Origin: Burhinus oedicnemus
Lineage: Eukaryota; Chordata; Aves; Charadriiformes; Burhinidae
Assembly: GCA_008921705.1 (NCBI GenBank)
Contig: VFFE01007738.1
Coordinates: forward strand, 974,756 to 1,038,755
Direction: 5' to 3'
DNA length: 64,000 bases
Notes under the pieces: generated by a model
What the model saw: the letters and a program-made list of their open reading frames with translations, nothing else
Databases searched by the model: none
What the model was told of the DNA's origin: nothing
Program-made: the position numbers and the translations under genes
Part shown: positions 23,013-36,300 of the stretch, one piece after another
Layout: every line of letters starts with the position of its first letter
Position numbering within the stretch: the first letter of the stretch is position 1

Positions 23013-26000
23013 ATAGCTTAGCTGTGTGCAATTAAGCATACATTCAAGTGTCCTGCTAGGCTAAGAGCCTCTGTGTTCTACACAGGTGGTCCACAAAGTC
23101 TCACAGTGCATATACAGACATTGTTGAGCATTCCTATGCAAGCAGAATAAACTTCCATGAACATGTGGACATCTTTTTTTTCCCCTGTCTTGCTCAGCAA
23201 AAGGATATGAAATAATTGCTGGAGCTAATGATTTCAGAGACAATTGTCTCATAGAAAAATTATTGTATCTACTAGCAAAACCGTGATCTAAGAAAGGAAG
23301 TACTGAAAGGAAGGAAGACAAACTAAAGCACACTTATGGCTATTTCACTCTGCCTCTTCCTTTTCCATACTTCTTTCACTCTCCTCAGTACTTTTTTCTT
23401 CACAGAATGAATGCAGGCGCCATGCAGCTCTGCTGTGGCAGCTACACATAAGTTCTAGTATGAAATATTGCAGTAAGCACAGCAGCAACACGTTTAGGGT
23501 AGAGAGCACGGACTGAATGCCAACGATACAAGACTGTATGTCTTAATATCAATACCTGGAGTTTCACATGCTTGGATTTTAGAATTGAAACTCTTACATC
23601 TGGGCAGATGATTATTAGTGGTCTGGGTGAATAAGTGTTTATTTCCAAGTAAAAGCTGATTTAGTGAAATTTAACATCATTCCATGCTGAGTCAAAGGGA
23701 CAGGCAAATGATATTTCCACTGAATTAAAAGATTCTGTCCCACTTGTAACATGTCTCTTCCAGTCTGATCTCCAAGTCCTTGAAATGCATATGGCAGGCA
23801 ATGCAATGCTACAACAGGAAAAATACAGACTTATCCCTGGTCTCAGATAAGGTTAAGTCATAAGCCATGGTCCTCCAGCAGGCTGACTGTAAGTCATTTC
23901 ACTTTAGCACTAAGAAAAAGAACGTTTGGGAGTCATTCAATTTTTCTTTGCTGCAATAAACTCAGCAGAATTTGACACAAATCGATTGCAAACGTGTCTT
24001 TATGTTTCTCATATCCTTCATATTCATCTTTTTAAGAAATTTTGTTTTCTTTTCTTTTATACCTTCCTTGAAACCCCTCTCCAAGTCTTCCGATTTCACT
24101 ATGATGCTTTTCTATTTATGAAAAATTTGTTTGCTTTGATGAGAAGAACCCACATGTCTGGGGAAAAATAACAAGCTGAACATAATTTTGAAACAATATA
24201 AAAATCCATTTTAGGTAAACAGTGAGAAAAAAAAAAAAGAGAGGGAAAGCCTATTCTAGACTTATGGTGGAGTTGCACTCTTGACTGTTGCTTTTCAGAT
24301 TAAAAATATTTACAGGCAGAATATAAATTCAACTTGACAATATCCCTCTAAAAATATGGCTCTCACAAGGGAAAATTAATTTCATAGGTACTATTTATAC
24401 TACTTTTTAAATATTATTCTCGAAAAAGCAGAAGCCAAATTTGTTTTATCTGATTACTTAACAACAAACAAAACTGGAAGTTCACTTGTTCTTAATAGCT
24501 AGAAGGTTCACATACTTTGTGACATTCTGCCTTTATTGCTCAGTTTTCATTGATTAAACTAAAGCACAGCAGAACCAACTGTGAGTTAGCAAAAGCAAGA
24601 TCCCTGTTAAAGGCAGCATCATTACAAATCATGCTGGCAAAGTAAGCAAGTGAAATTCTCTTAAATAATTCATACACACATCTCATTGACATCAAAAGCC
24701 TTCTCTCAACATGCATCACAGCAAAGTGTAACTGCTTGATTAATCTTGAAAAATATTAACTGTACACAAAGAATACAGTTAGCAGGAAGAGAGGTCAATG
24801 GAGGAGACAAAATAATGGCTAATATTATAGGAAATGCAGTAGTACTTCAGTTTAGTTAAGTCAACTTAAAGATTTGCAACAGGAGAAGAGGCACCCTAAT
24901 TATCAGGAAAGCAAAAGACATTTACAAAAAAAGGACAACAGACATACAAAACAGACATGCAATGGAAATAAGCGACTAGCACACTCTGAATGTGTGTGTT
25001 ACTGGTAAAATATACCAACATACACAGCAAGGATTTGCATCAATCTTCTTAGTGCCGATGCTGAAGATTGAGGTTCAGGAGCTGTAGGTCTAAATAGAAC
25101 AAAAGCCTTTCACTACAAGGCTGATGATGTGAATCCTATGAACAGGGTGGGTTTCTGACTAGCTTACCTAGTCAGGCAGCATTTACAATTCTTAAACTGC
25201 ATGGCAGGATTTTAACCCACATAGTTATGCTTTCTGAGCTAGCTGAAAAAGTAAGACCTCTGAGATTCATGTTTCTTGTTGGGTTTCTGTGAAATTAAAC
25301 TAATCTCCCTGTTAAGCTTCCTTAAACAGTTTCACAAAGGACATAATTAATTGGGCCATTAATTTTATATTACATGTTTTAACCTTTTCTCCAGACAGAC
25401 GTATACCAGTCATATGACTTCCATGGAGGTCTTATTAATTCTAAAAAATTCAGAGAGCAGAAGATAAAAAACTGTCATTCACTGAAACACGAAGTGTAAG
25501 AAAGAAAATATGTAAGGACAATGACACCAGCAACGCTCAAAAGCACAAAAGGTGCTAATGATGCCAACTGGTTCACTGGGAAGCTGTTAGCTTCCTCTCA
25601 GGTTTTGCTCCACAGTAAAGTAAAATTCTCAACAATTCTTACTGAATTCTTACTGACTATAAATAAGAGGGGAATCAGCTTCAATCTCTTCACCTCCCAA
25701 ACACTGCCAAAAGGTCCCTACATAACTTTCACAACAGAAACACTTCCTATGAGCAAGCTGCACAGGTTATACTGATCAGGTAACAGTTTTAACCAGCTCG
25801 GATTGAGATCAAAGTTTGAATTTGCAATCACAAAGACAGGACACATTGGTGACAGCATTTATTTTCTTAGTAGTTACTACTGGCTCTGTGATCTTATTTA
25901 TGCAACTTAAACAAAGCAACTTTATTGTCTGTACTTCCCTGGTATTAGCCACATGTACTCTTTTAGCTCTAGAATTTAAAGGAGGGAAATTTTTAACCCA

Positions 26001-26736
26001 TTTTGTAGAACAGCTGCTAAAGTCACATAAATGACCTCGAAAGCCTGAGCTGGGGTTATGGGAGAATTCACAGGTATAGACATCGCAAGAAACAGAAGGA
26101 AGGAAGAATGTCCTTCAAGGACCTAATTCCACAGCAAGCAGAAGGCCACAGTATGACAGCACTGGGAGTTCTCCAGTGTATAAGAGAGCTCAGAAAGGTT
26201 CTTTAAGTAAGAAATGGCAGCCAGGTCTAAATTCTGGTAGGGGCCTTTCTACAGGCTGGAAGAGGCAGGCACTGGAAGGCACAAAGATGTGCTAGAGCTG
26301 CTGTTGAACAGCTACTGCTGTGTTGACATGTTTCTCTGCTGGTCCTCCTCCAAGTGCAGCATAGAACTTTACACCTGGACTCTATCAATGCATTTCAAGC
26401 TACATGTCAGTGCACTGATAACAGTGTAAGAAAACCAGATCTGGTTCTTGATAAATAAGAATTAATAAATGGAACAAACAGTTAGAATGATCCAGCTCTT
26501 CTAATCTGGTTTTAAAATACTGGGTCTTCAAATTTCTTCACATTAGTTCTGCTTTGAATAATGTCCTAATACAAAAGATCACATGCTATGTGGTAGAAAT
26601 AACCACTTAAATCCATTTTTCCTCACAAAGTTTGAAAGACTATCGGCTATGTCAATAATATGGAAGTAATAATACTGACATCTCTCTTTCTGCTTCTCAT
26701 TTTCTGTTTTTAGGACATCAGTTCAGATCCATATAG
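23013..26736. other. AT-rich DNA, nothing recognised
   Basis: No gene, RNA or mobile element recognised. There is a perfect 11-bp tandem pair at 25634-25655. Open frames such as 23061-23333 (minus) and 25521-25775 (plus) are at chance length. Confidence 0.5.
25634..25655 (+). repeat. perfect tandem pair of AATTCTTACTG
   Basis: Two adjacent identical 11-mers (25634-25644 and 25645-25655). A minor slippage duplication. Confidence 0.85.
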
Positions 26737-26741
26737 AGCGA
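26737..26741. repeat. target-site duplication, left copy
   Basis: AGCGA immediately before the LTR terminus; its partner AGGGA is at 27319-27323, one substitution apart. Short, so only supportive. Confidence 0.55.
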
Positions 26742-26868
26742 TGTCGTGGTTTAACGCCAGCCAGCGACTAAGCCCCACACAGCCACTCGCTCCCTCCCTC
26801 CCAAGTGGGATGGGGGAGAGAATCAAAAGAGTAAAAGTGAGAGAACTTATGGGCTGGGATAAAGACAG

Positions 26869-26874
26869 TTTAAT
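26869..26874 (-). terminator. LTR polyadenylation signal ATTAAA
   Basis: ATTAAA on the minus strand (TTTAAT on plus), about 165 bp downstream of the LTR TATA box and followed by a T-rich stretch. Position and order fit the R/U5 boundary of an LTR. Confidence 0.6.
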
Positions 26875-27034
26875 AGTTAAAGCAAGAGCCATGCACACAA
26901 GCAAAGCAAAACAAGGAATTCATTCATTACTTCCCATCAGCAGGCAGGCGTTCAGCGATCTCCAGGAAAGCAGGGCTCCATCACACATAATGGTTAGTTG
27001 GGAAGACAAACACCATCACTCCAAACATCCCCAG

Positions 27035-27059
27035 CTTTATATTGCTGACCGTGATGTCA
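27035..27059 (-). promoter_or_regulatory. LTR promoter core: TATA box and CRE-like site
   Basis: Read on the minus strand, TGACATCA (plus 27052-27059, like a CREB/ATF or AP-1 site) lies just upstream of AATATAAAG (TATAAAG at plus 27035-27041). This is the expected U3 promoter of the LTR; transcription would start near 27010 and run toward lower coordinates. Whether it is active is unknown. Confidence 0.65.
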
Positions 27060-27318
27060 CATGGTCTGGAATATCCCTTTGGTCGGTTGGGGTCAGCTGT
27101 CCCAGCTGTCTCCCCTCCCAACTTCTTGTGCACCCCCAGCCTACTTGCTGGTGGGGTGGTGTGAGGAGCAGAAAAGGCCTTGAGTCTGTCTAAGCACTGC
27201 GCAGCAATAACAAAAACATCTCTGCATTATCAACACTGTTTTCAGCACAAATTCAAAACATAGCCCCACACTAGCTACTATGAAGAAAATTAACTCTATC
27301 CCAGCCAAAACCAGCACA

Positions 27319-27323
27319 AGGGA
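27319..27323. repeat. target-site duplication, right copy
   Basis: AGGGA immediately after the CA end of the LTR; 4 of 5 positions match AGCGA on the other side. Confidence 0.55.
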
Positions 27324-30300
27324 ACACTGCAACAATATATATATTTGCTAAAAACGATTCCCATCCATTGATACAAAATAATTCTCAGAAGGTGAATTAC
27401 CAATTTTATAGCAACTTTCCTATAATAACCCTAATAAAATGTGCTTCTTTCTCTTCATACCTTTGCTTAAAAGAAATAGCACTGATGGAATACTCTTTTT
27501 TTACTGTTTTTCTTCTTTTGTTCATTACAATAGCCTTTAATCTCCAAACAACAGCATTAGCCAAGACATAAACTTTTACTTGAATAGGCACTGAGGGGTA
27601 AGTAAACCTACCCCACTAATGATATTCTGATATTTACTCTCCTGAATGTTCACATGAGTTGTTACAGGCTTAGAGCACAGATGTACATCTCTTTTTGCTA
27701 AGGGCTTCTTGGTTAAAATATTGCTGAAGAGAAGAAAGGAAAAAAAATCTTTAATTCTTAATTATCTGAATATGTGTTTCAGAAATGTTCACTTACAATT
27801 ACGAATGCAAAAGGATTTATTCATGAAGTAAAGCAACACGCAATATGCAGTTTATTAAACTTAGCTTATGGTTCACTTTCATTAAAGTTGAATCATTTCT
27901 TACCAAGTAGAGTCACTGTTTATCTAATTTTGTTGTAACTGTGGTGAATACTCAGTAAACAACATTAGTAGATTTTGGAATCAGATAACTACTAAGATAA
28001 AAGTTAATTCCTAGCACTTATACTGCTAAAAAGAAGTGACACTGTAAATAAATAAGCTCATATTTTATTAAAAGAGCAGAATAGTTGTGTTTTCCAAGGC
28101 AAGCATTCAGTTAGCAGAAATTCTAAGAACTGAATAATTCTAGTAGAGTTACTGGCAGTAGGCTAGCTGGACCTTACATACCAACACTAAGGAGTGGTAA
28201 GCAAGAAAGCAGTTGCTATTCAGAGGCTGAGTATGTCTTTACTATAGTAGGTTATTCCATCTTCTGTTTCCAAACCAATGTTTTAAGGAACAAGTTTGTC
28301 AGAGATAGCAAGCAGCGGTGTTACCCAAACTGATATACTTTGTATCTTTACGGATACTGAAAAGAGGGGCACAACTTTCTTTGTGCGTTGAAATTCATAA
28401 GTATGTGAGCAAGCTCTTCCTTATAAATGACATCAAAGTCACCTAAGCCACCTTTTCCAAATGTCCATACTTATCCCAGTCCAATCCAGGGCCTAGAACC
28501 GTATTTTTGCATACTTGAAAACAACCACATGGATTTTCAAAGGACTAGAGATTTCCAAATTCCACTCAAGTTTCAGAGAGTCTCAAATGCTCCATGGCCT
28601 TAGAAAATCTGGATTTTTATATTAATGCTCCAATATCAATTGTTTTTAACATACTGATCTGACAGGATTTTTTGCCACCTCAGCAGATTGCAATATACGG
28701 CCAATCTAGAGCCCTTTTGTTTATTTAGAGTGAAATGTTCATGGGTTTATTCCCAAGGAGAAGGAAGGACCCACAAGAGAAATAGGATTTGCAATATTTA
28801 AACATTATTATAATCCCTCTGGATCTGTTAAATTTATGTATGTTAGTGACTAAATGAAAACAGAAAGCTTTAAAAGCCATAGCATCAGTAAAAACAAGAA
28901 GGACCAGTTTCTCATTTGCAGCATAAAACAAGCCTGGCAATGTAAAGGTACATAAATGCATATTAACATTGTGTCCCAGCTGTTTGATTAGAGACCTGCC
29001 GAGGTAGTTGATTTTGGCAACCATGCAGCAAGAGGCTGACTGTTAAGTCTGCTCTGCAAAAACATTTGACAAGAGAAACGAAAGAAGCTTCGGCTGCAAT
29101 AACAAAAATCACAGCGTTTACAAAGTGTTTAAGCAAGAGCCTGCTTAAGTTCAACATCAGTGATAATACTGAGGAAAGGACTGTACTGTCTTCTAATGAG
29201 AAAAAGTGATAACACATGATTTTAAAAAAATCATAAAGAATGCTTACCAAACTTTGAATTAACATAAAATGAACCCAACGAGGCAGCAGACTCATGTGCT
29301 CAAGTGATCACTATGCAGCTAAGTTTCTTAAAAATAATATAGACTTGAATCTGAAATGTAAGTGCTTTGAATGGAATGCTATTGCCCATCTAAAACAACT
29401 TCATTACCTTTCTTAGGTGTGAGCTATTTGATGGAAAGGCACTTAAAGGGTATGAATAAATATGCCAAACAAATTTAATATTCATTTTCTGACTTTATGC
29501 TTATACGAGTCAAAGTGCATTTAATGCAAGGCAAAGCACTCTATAGAAACAGAATGGAAACAAAAGTAAGCAACCTCCATCGTGGAATTAAATAATGGAG
29601 AATGCAGTCAGTGTAGTAATGACACCTTCCCACAGCAAATGACCTGTAAAATTCCTGGTAAGGCTAATTTAAAAGTAAATGTTTGGTTGTTAGTAATAAC
29701 TGTTCATGTAAAAGTGAATAAGCAAAGACACATAGATCCTCAGGTCATGATTCTTAGATCCTTTGCAATTATTTCAGAGCCGCAAAGTTAATTGTTGTCA
29801 AAATTGCTGCTGGTGTTTTGAATATCCAATCCCATTTGCTAGCAAACAAAATTGAGTTAACCTGTTAAATCAGGAATGAGTAAATGCAGCTTTGGCACTT
29901 TCATACTTTGTCCACATATTAGAGCGCATTCAGAATTTCCTTTAACTAGATCTTTTCATGTGACTGTTTTCTTCAGCGTCTCCTAACTCACCTCAGCTAT
30001 AGTGCACAACATAATGGACTGCTGAAGAAATGATGCCCAGCAAGTATCATTATGGACATCATAGATGTCTTTATTGCTTAGCTATCATATCATAAAAACA
30101 GTTAACTCCCAAACGAGAAATCTTCAGATATGTTAGAATGCTTTTGCTAGAGCCATTGCCTCAAAAATATCAGATGCACATTAGTGCATGTTTCAGAAGC
30201 CTAAAAAAAGTCTTTATAGACATTATTACAAACCAACCAGTGTTAAGACTATCAGGGATTGCTCTGAAACCATAAGGAGACGGGGTTTGTTAATGGAAGC

Positions 30301-33300
30301 CTCTTTAGATGTAACACACATAAGAAAATTGCATATTGAGAGAACCGTTCTTAGTGTCTCCTCATTGGGCTGTTACAACCATTAGCTTGTTCTTACCAAA
30401 TGTGACATCTGATTTCCCAGTGTTCTGATATGGAAGCGAGAAGCAAAATGTAATGACAGAACAACTGAAGGTGAAGCATGTTTCCTTTCAGTCATTTTGT
30501 GCAAGTTTTGAGAAAGAGTATTTCACTGTTCCACAGGTATCCACTTCTTTTCTTTAAGGAATCCGATAAAAAAACCCAAAAAACATTAGAGTTGGGCCAT
30601 AGTAGCAACATCTACACTGGCCATGGTATGGCTGTGAGGCCATGCTGGAGGCCAGATTCAGAGATCACCCGACTGTTTGCATGGTGCAACATGTCCAGGA
30701 GCAGTTCTAAGCCAGCTGACATACATGAAGGGAAAATTTTGCATGTGGTAAGTGTCATCCTGTACTTGTGGGCCTCCTTATCTGTGGTGTGGACAGGCAG
30801 CACGCAACACTTTGTATGTGGCTTAGCTACCTGCAAGGACCCCTTTTCTCTTGTTGCGACGTCAGGAGATGTCATGCTGCAATGTCATAGCCTCAGCAAC
30901 ATCCAAGCAAACAGGAGGTCTCAGAAGCACTATCGCCTCTGCTATAGCCTCTAGAAAAAGCAGAATAGTTCAAACTCTGAATTTACGTTGACTGAGTAGT
31001 GGGCACAGGACATAAGCAGCAGTCAGGTACACTCACAGGCCCAGAGCTCTGTTAGCATTCCTAAACACACATCTTCCTTCTAAAGCAGAAAGACCCAGGT
31101 CCTTTAATCTTTTTCTTCTCTAAAGACTCTGAAGCAGAATCTCTTGAAAGACATTTCTCTTCAACATTCTTTTACTGCACTTCATTTTTTATAAAACAAT
31201 TTATTGTTGACTTGCTAAATTAAATGGAAGCTTGGAGCACGATGGTTTATTACACTAATTCAGCTCCTCCACATCCTCAGTCCTCTAGCTAAAAATATGC
31301 AAACAGTTTTGAAGTGCTGGGTATGCATATACAGCTAAAATTCTTTTGCTGAAGCAATGAAAACACCACAGTCATTTTTGTTTTGCCTCTAAAGCATCTG
31401 AAACATCCCATCTGACATGAAGGACAAGCAGCCAGCAACTCTTCAGTTTTGAAAATCGCTCGCCTTGACATCATAAACTGTGTTTGAGCTAAAAGGGAAT
31501 GCAATAAACCATGCCTTGTCAGATGCACAAATGCTACCTGAGGACAAATGTTTTCAAGTAGGTACCCATTAAAAAAAAAGTTGACAACATCACATTTCTA
31601 AGAGAAATAGTAAGGGTTGCAACTTGGGATATCTCTTGGATTTTGGTGGAGTTTTTAAACAAATCTTGCTCTTACGTTCTCTTAGATATAGAAGTATAAT
31701 CCTCTTTGAACAAAAAAAATAAATTACTTTTAGAAACCATTATTCTAAGCAGTCTGATGTAAAGCAAGTAACTAAAGCATTTGAACATATGCCAAGCTGG
31801 GGAAATTATTTTTAAAGTGCATTGTACATGGAAGTAGCATTCGCAGAAACGTGTAGCACACTTTTGCAATTTCAGTCTCCCTGAAATGGATTCTGCAGTG
31901 TAATGCAAATAAACACTGTGTTGAAAATATATCTGGACTGCACAGCCATGCAAAAATTCAATAATTTACTGATTAAAGACAATAATCTGTTGAATAACTA
32001 CTTTTTAAAATATGGTTGCATGTATATCTAGATACACACACATACGTGTACATACACACAATCATAGTCAATAGTATAAGTAACATGGTTACCTAGAGAT
32101 AGCTATGATAATGAGAAGAAAAATGGAATGTGGGGAAAAACATCTGTGATGATCAAAGCCAGTGAAAACTGTCACTTTCATATTGTACAAAATATTTGCA
32201 AAGCATCCATTCCACTTCTACCTGATATATTTTTTTCTTACCCTGCACTGGCTTTGTAATAACAATAACTGTCTTGATAAATTACTTAAAACATTATTCA
32301 ATTTCAAGTAGCCACATTTGTTTTCATGTTTCCAGCAAAATTATGACAATAGAAATAGATTATTGTAATTGCTTCTTCAAGCAAGGACTACAGGTGGTTT
32401 GGTTTTTTCATGACTAATAACTCCCATTTTTCTCTTCATTCAGTCACTGAGATGTTCAGACTGTTGGCGGAGGGGAGGTGGTGATGTGGACTTTATTGTG
32501 ACAAGAAAAAATAGAAAAGTGATTGAGCCTTAAAAATATCTTATAATTACTTGTATACATTATGGTGATGATGATAAGAGACAGAGTACTAAAGCTATTG
32601 TAATTTCTTTCAAAAGCACCTTTCACAAATAAGAAAAAAAACAAAAAACCAATTGAATATATGAACAGTTTTTTCTTTTCCTTGTTTTAAAATGAGCTGG
32701 AGTGAAAATCTTACCACAAAACTACACTGACACTATTTAAATGAGCTATACAAACATTAATGTACAAATAACTATGCTCCTTTATTTTATCTCCTTTTCA
32801 TTTGTAGTCACAAATATAATTGTTATTCTAAACTGACCAATACTATTTTCACATCTATGACCTGTAAATCTGCCTGTTTTGTTGTTCCTGCTTTGCTTCA
32901 TATTTGACCTAGTTTAAGTTTCTGAACTAGTCGCCTCAGTCATACAATCACATCTCAGTTATTGCCGTAACTATTACAAGCTACAGCATTTCCCCTCAAG
33001 ATTTGGGTTTTTTATAAAACAAACAAATGTAAATACTTTAGAGCCACATAGCTAAAAATATAACATCTGCATGCAAACATTTATCTGTAACTGAAAGATT
33101 GCTTGCAAAGGTTGTTCCAATATTTTAACAGAGGTTGGTGAATTCTGATAGGGTTTAGTCAAAACTGTCATGGAAGTGCCAAATCAAGAGGTAAAGAGAT
33201 GATCAGAACAAATGGCAAGAGAGAAGTGTGATGAAACAGGATACAAGAAGGTCTCTACAAGTAGTTTCTAAATTACCTCCTAAAACGTTGACAGACTTGG

Positions 33301-36300
33301 GGTTTTTTGCTGTTGTAGGCAAATCGGGGAATTCCTAAGCTGTTCCCAATCACATGTTAAAGAACTGCGAACTGTGCTGCTGTGGACAGAAACCCATTCT
33401 GCAGTTGATCCCTTCCCATAGTAAAAAGAAGCGTCATCACACAATTTTTCACATGTTGCATTTCTGTTCATTTAATACCTACAGGTGAAATTAATTTCTG
33501 TTTAACAAAGACCCTAGAAAAGGAAGGTCAGCCACCAGGACACCAAGTTGCATTTTTCATAAGGTGTCCAAATTTGACATGATCAGAATTTTTAATTGCA
33601 GGACTAGTTAATTTTAAATTATTATAACATTTCCAGGTTTTGCAAGTGATTTCATTTGAACAAGAGCCCAACAACACATTATACCAGAAATTTAAAACAT
33701 AACAATTATAGGAGATTTTAAATATACATATTTAATATAAAATATCACAAATAGAGGAAAAAGCTAAAGCATTTGATAGACCTCATGGTAAACCATAAAT
33801 AGGCAGAAGAAGTAAAGTTATTAATCATACTCTTAGAAAAATCAGGCTCAGTGTACCAAGACTAGCAACATGAGCCAGCTTATGATGAATTACTTTTCAG
33901 AAACTTTTATTAAAAATGGCCAGGTTACTACAGAAAATTAGTAAGAATGAGTAATATGTTTTCCCTTCAAGTTCTGTAGGCTTCTTTCCCCACTTCACAT
34001 TCACCTTAAAGGAAATTTCTCTTAATAACTACCAGGAGAGATTCTCCCCCAGGAAGCAGAAAGCTTGCACAATTTGCCTACCTCTTACTCTTACGGTTAT
34101 GAGAAAATTTTCCATAAACAAGACCCTGGTTTGGGTTAGACCTTCTGTAGCAACTTCTGTGCTTAACTGCACTTATAAACAGCTCTCTTGTATCTTGAGA
34201 AGAAATAAGTATGCCAGGAGTGTGGCCAAACTACCTTTCCCTGCTGCTTTAACGGTCCCTCAAAGGTGCTGACAGCCTGTCCAAGAAGGAGAAGACTTTA
34301 AGACTGGAATTCAATCCAGGGAAGCCTGGCCCAGAAAAAGAGGAATGCAAAGGTGCCTTAAAACTGCTTTTGTAGACATCAGGTTGTGTCAAATGCTCTC
34401 AGCCAGAGCTAGGCATGAGACATTTAATATTTGAGACAGTAAATGTTTTTCAATGCAGTCTCCCTCCAACAGAGAATTTCTTGCATTGAGGGAGGATATC
34501 TCCTAGTTCCTCCTTTAATAAAAAGGATCATAGGCTTCCTGCACTCTCTACCTTCCTAAGAGGTAGAAATTTAAAGCTCCAGCTCTCTGCACAGGTATTT
34601 GTTGAAGTCTGATCCCAGCACAGCTGATTGAAAAAGATGCTGCAGTGCAGGCAGCACAGCCAGTAAATTGGAGCGGCATTTTAAATCCACTGCCACAGCA
34701 GGGCTCCTCATATATGTATCCTGCACTGTATATCTGCTCTCTTTCACCTGTGCTTCCTTACAGCAATAAGAATAAATGAATGCACTGTGAGAATGCCTGA
34801 AGGCATTGTACATTACCATCCCCTTCCTGAATTCTGCAGTAAAAATTATTCATATGCCAAATTGTTTCACTTCTTATGCCTTTATTTCAAGATTAGGGTT
34901 TACAGCATTCTAGTCTGGTTTGGTCTCCCGAATACCTCTACTGTAATATTTATAGCAACCTATACTAAACCAATGGCTATATTTGCCCAGGGACCCTCAC
35001 ACTTCTTTCTCTGTTCTGTCTCCTGCCTGCTTCTAGCAAGATGGTCTCAGGGAGAAGCCAGATGATATGCTAATAATATTTTTTGTCAAGGTTTTAAATT
35101 CACAAGTACTTGCTGTGTCAGTTTACTCAGCATGGATATGATTTAGAATAAAAATAATCAAGCTTTGATTTCATTTTAATAAGAAATTTTGTGTGGTTTC
35201 ATAAAAAGGCTGAAATAGAATAGAGGCCGTGTGGATCCCAATTCAGAAGTTTTATATATATAAAAGAGTTATAAAACTTTTAAATAGAGTCTCCATCTCC
35301 TGGGATCTCTGGACTTCTTTTCATTTAAGCACTCTATTGAAAGTCTTAAAGCACATCTTTTCAGCCTGTTTGTAATGATCACCATAGAACTTCTGGCTTC
35401 TGAGAAATTACAATTTGTTTAGCCATGTATGTGCAGGAGTCTGATAAAAATTTAATAAAATGCTGCAGTATCTGAGACCAGGACCATAGCCTCAGTAGGA
35501 GGGTATTTCCACCATACAGGGTGTCTGATCTGAATTGGTCACTGTGTCCTTTACTAGCATTAATGCCTACTTACAATGAGCCATCAGGGAACTACAGATC
35601 TGAGAGCGAATTTCATCCTTTGTACATGTTCCAGTGAGACTAATTTACATCCAGAATGGTCTGGGTGTAATTTGTATTTCAGGAAAAATACTTCTTCTAA
35701 ATAGAAGGCAAAGCATGAACTACGATGATTTTCTGATGCACGTAATTACACTAAGTATGATAATTAAATCATGACTATTATAATAGTACATACTTTTTGT
35801 TACAAAAGATTCTTTCACATCAGCAACAGTGACTACTAATCTTTAATTCACAGGTTTTTACACCTGCTGGATAAGTAACAGAAACCATAAATACTGTAAA
35901 CAGTATTTTTAACTTAGACTCCCTTGATGATTTTTTGGGTGAAATGTGTATATAATGCACAGTCTAGCAGAAATGGATATCGTGTCTTTTCCCACTTGGT
36001 ATTAAACCTGGAGTATAAGAGTCCTCCAGTCTAGTACTCCAGCAGAGTACTAAAAGGTTTAGAGATAACTGAGATCAATGTGAATGCTGTACAGGCATGC
36101 TCATGCTACCTGAAGAGAGAGTCTCCTCTTTTTGCATTTCCCTCATGACAATCAGTTGGGTTACCAGCCTTCAGTAACTGCAAAATATGAAATCGTTACT
36201 TTGATCTCTTATCTGATGTATCTGGTACTGTCAGGTCAACCACTTGTGAGATTTACTGTCAGTCCTCAAACAGAGATAGAAGTCTTCTGTAAATCTACAA

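Larger units (their letters stand above)
26742..27318 (-). mobile_element. solo LTR of an avian endogenous retrovirus
   Basis: A 577-bp element with retroviral LTR termini (TG…CA). I recognise it as a family common in bird genomes; on its own strand it begins TGTGCTGGTTTTGGCTGG and ends AAACCACGACA. Orientation is minus because the signals then fall in LTR order: a CRE-like TGACATCA (plus 27052-27059), a TATAAAG box (27035-27041), an ATTAAA poly(A) signal about 165 bp downstream (26869-26874), and then U5. The 5-bp flanks AGCGA (26737-26741) and AGGGA (27319-27323) match at 4 of 5 positions, an aged target-site duplication. Neither flank holds a primer-binding site, gag, pol or env, so this is a solo LTR left by recombination between two LTRs. 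A 5-bp duplication would suit an ERVL-type element, but the class is uncertain. The 150-codon + strand frame inside is not a gene. Confidence 0.9.

Noticed and set aside
26741..27193. 150-codon + strand open frame
   Set aside because: Lies wholly inside the solo LTR and antisense to it; no protein similarity.
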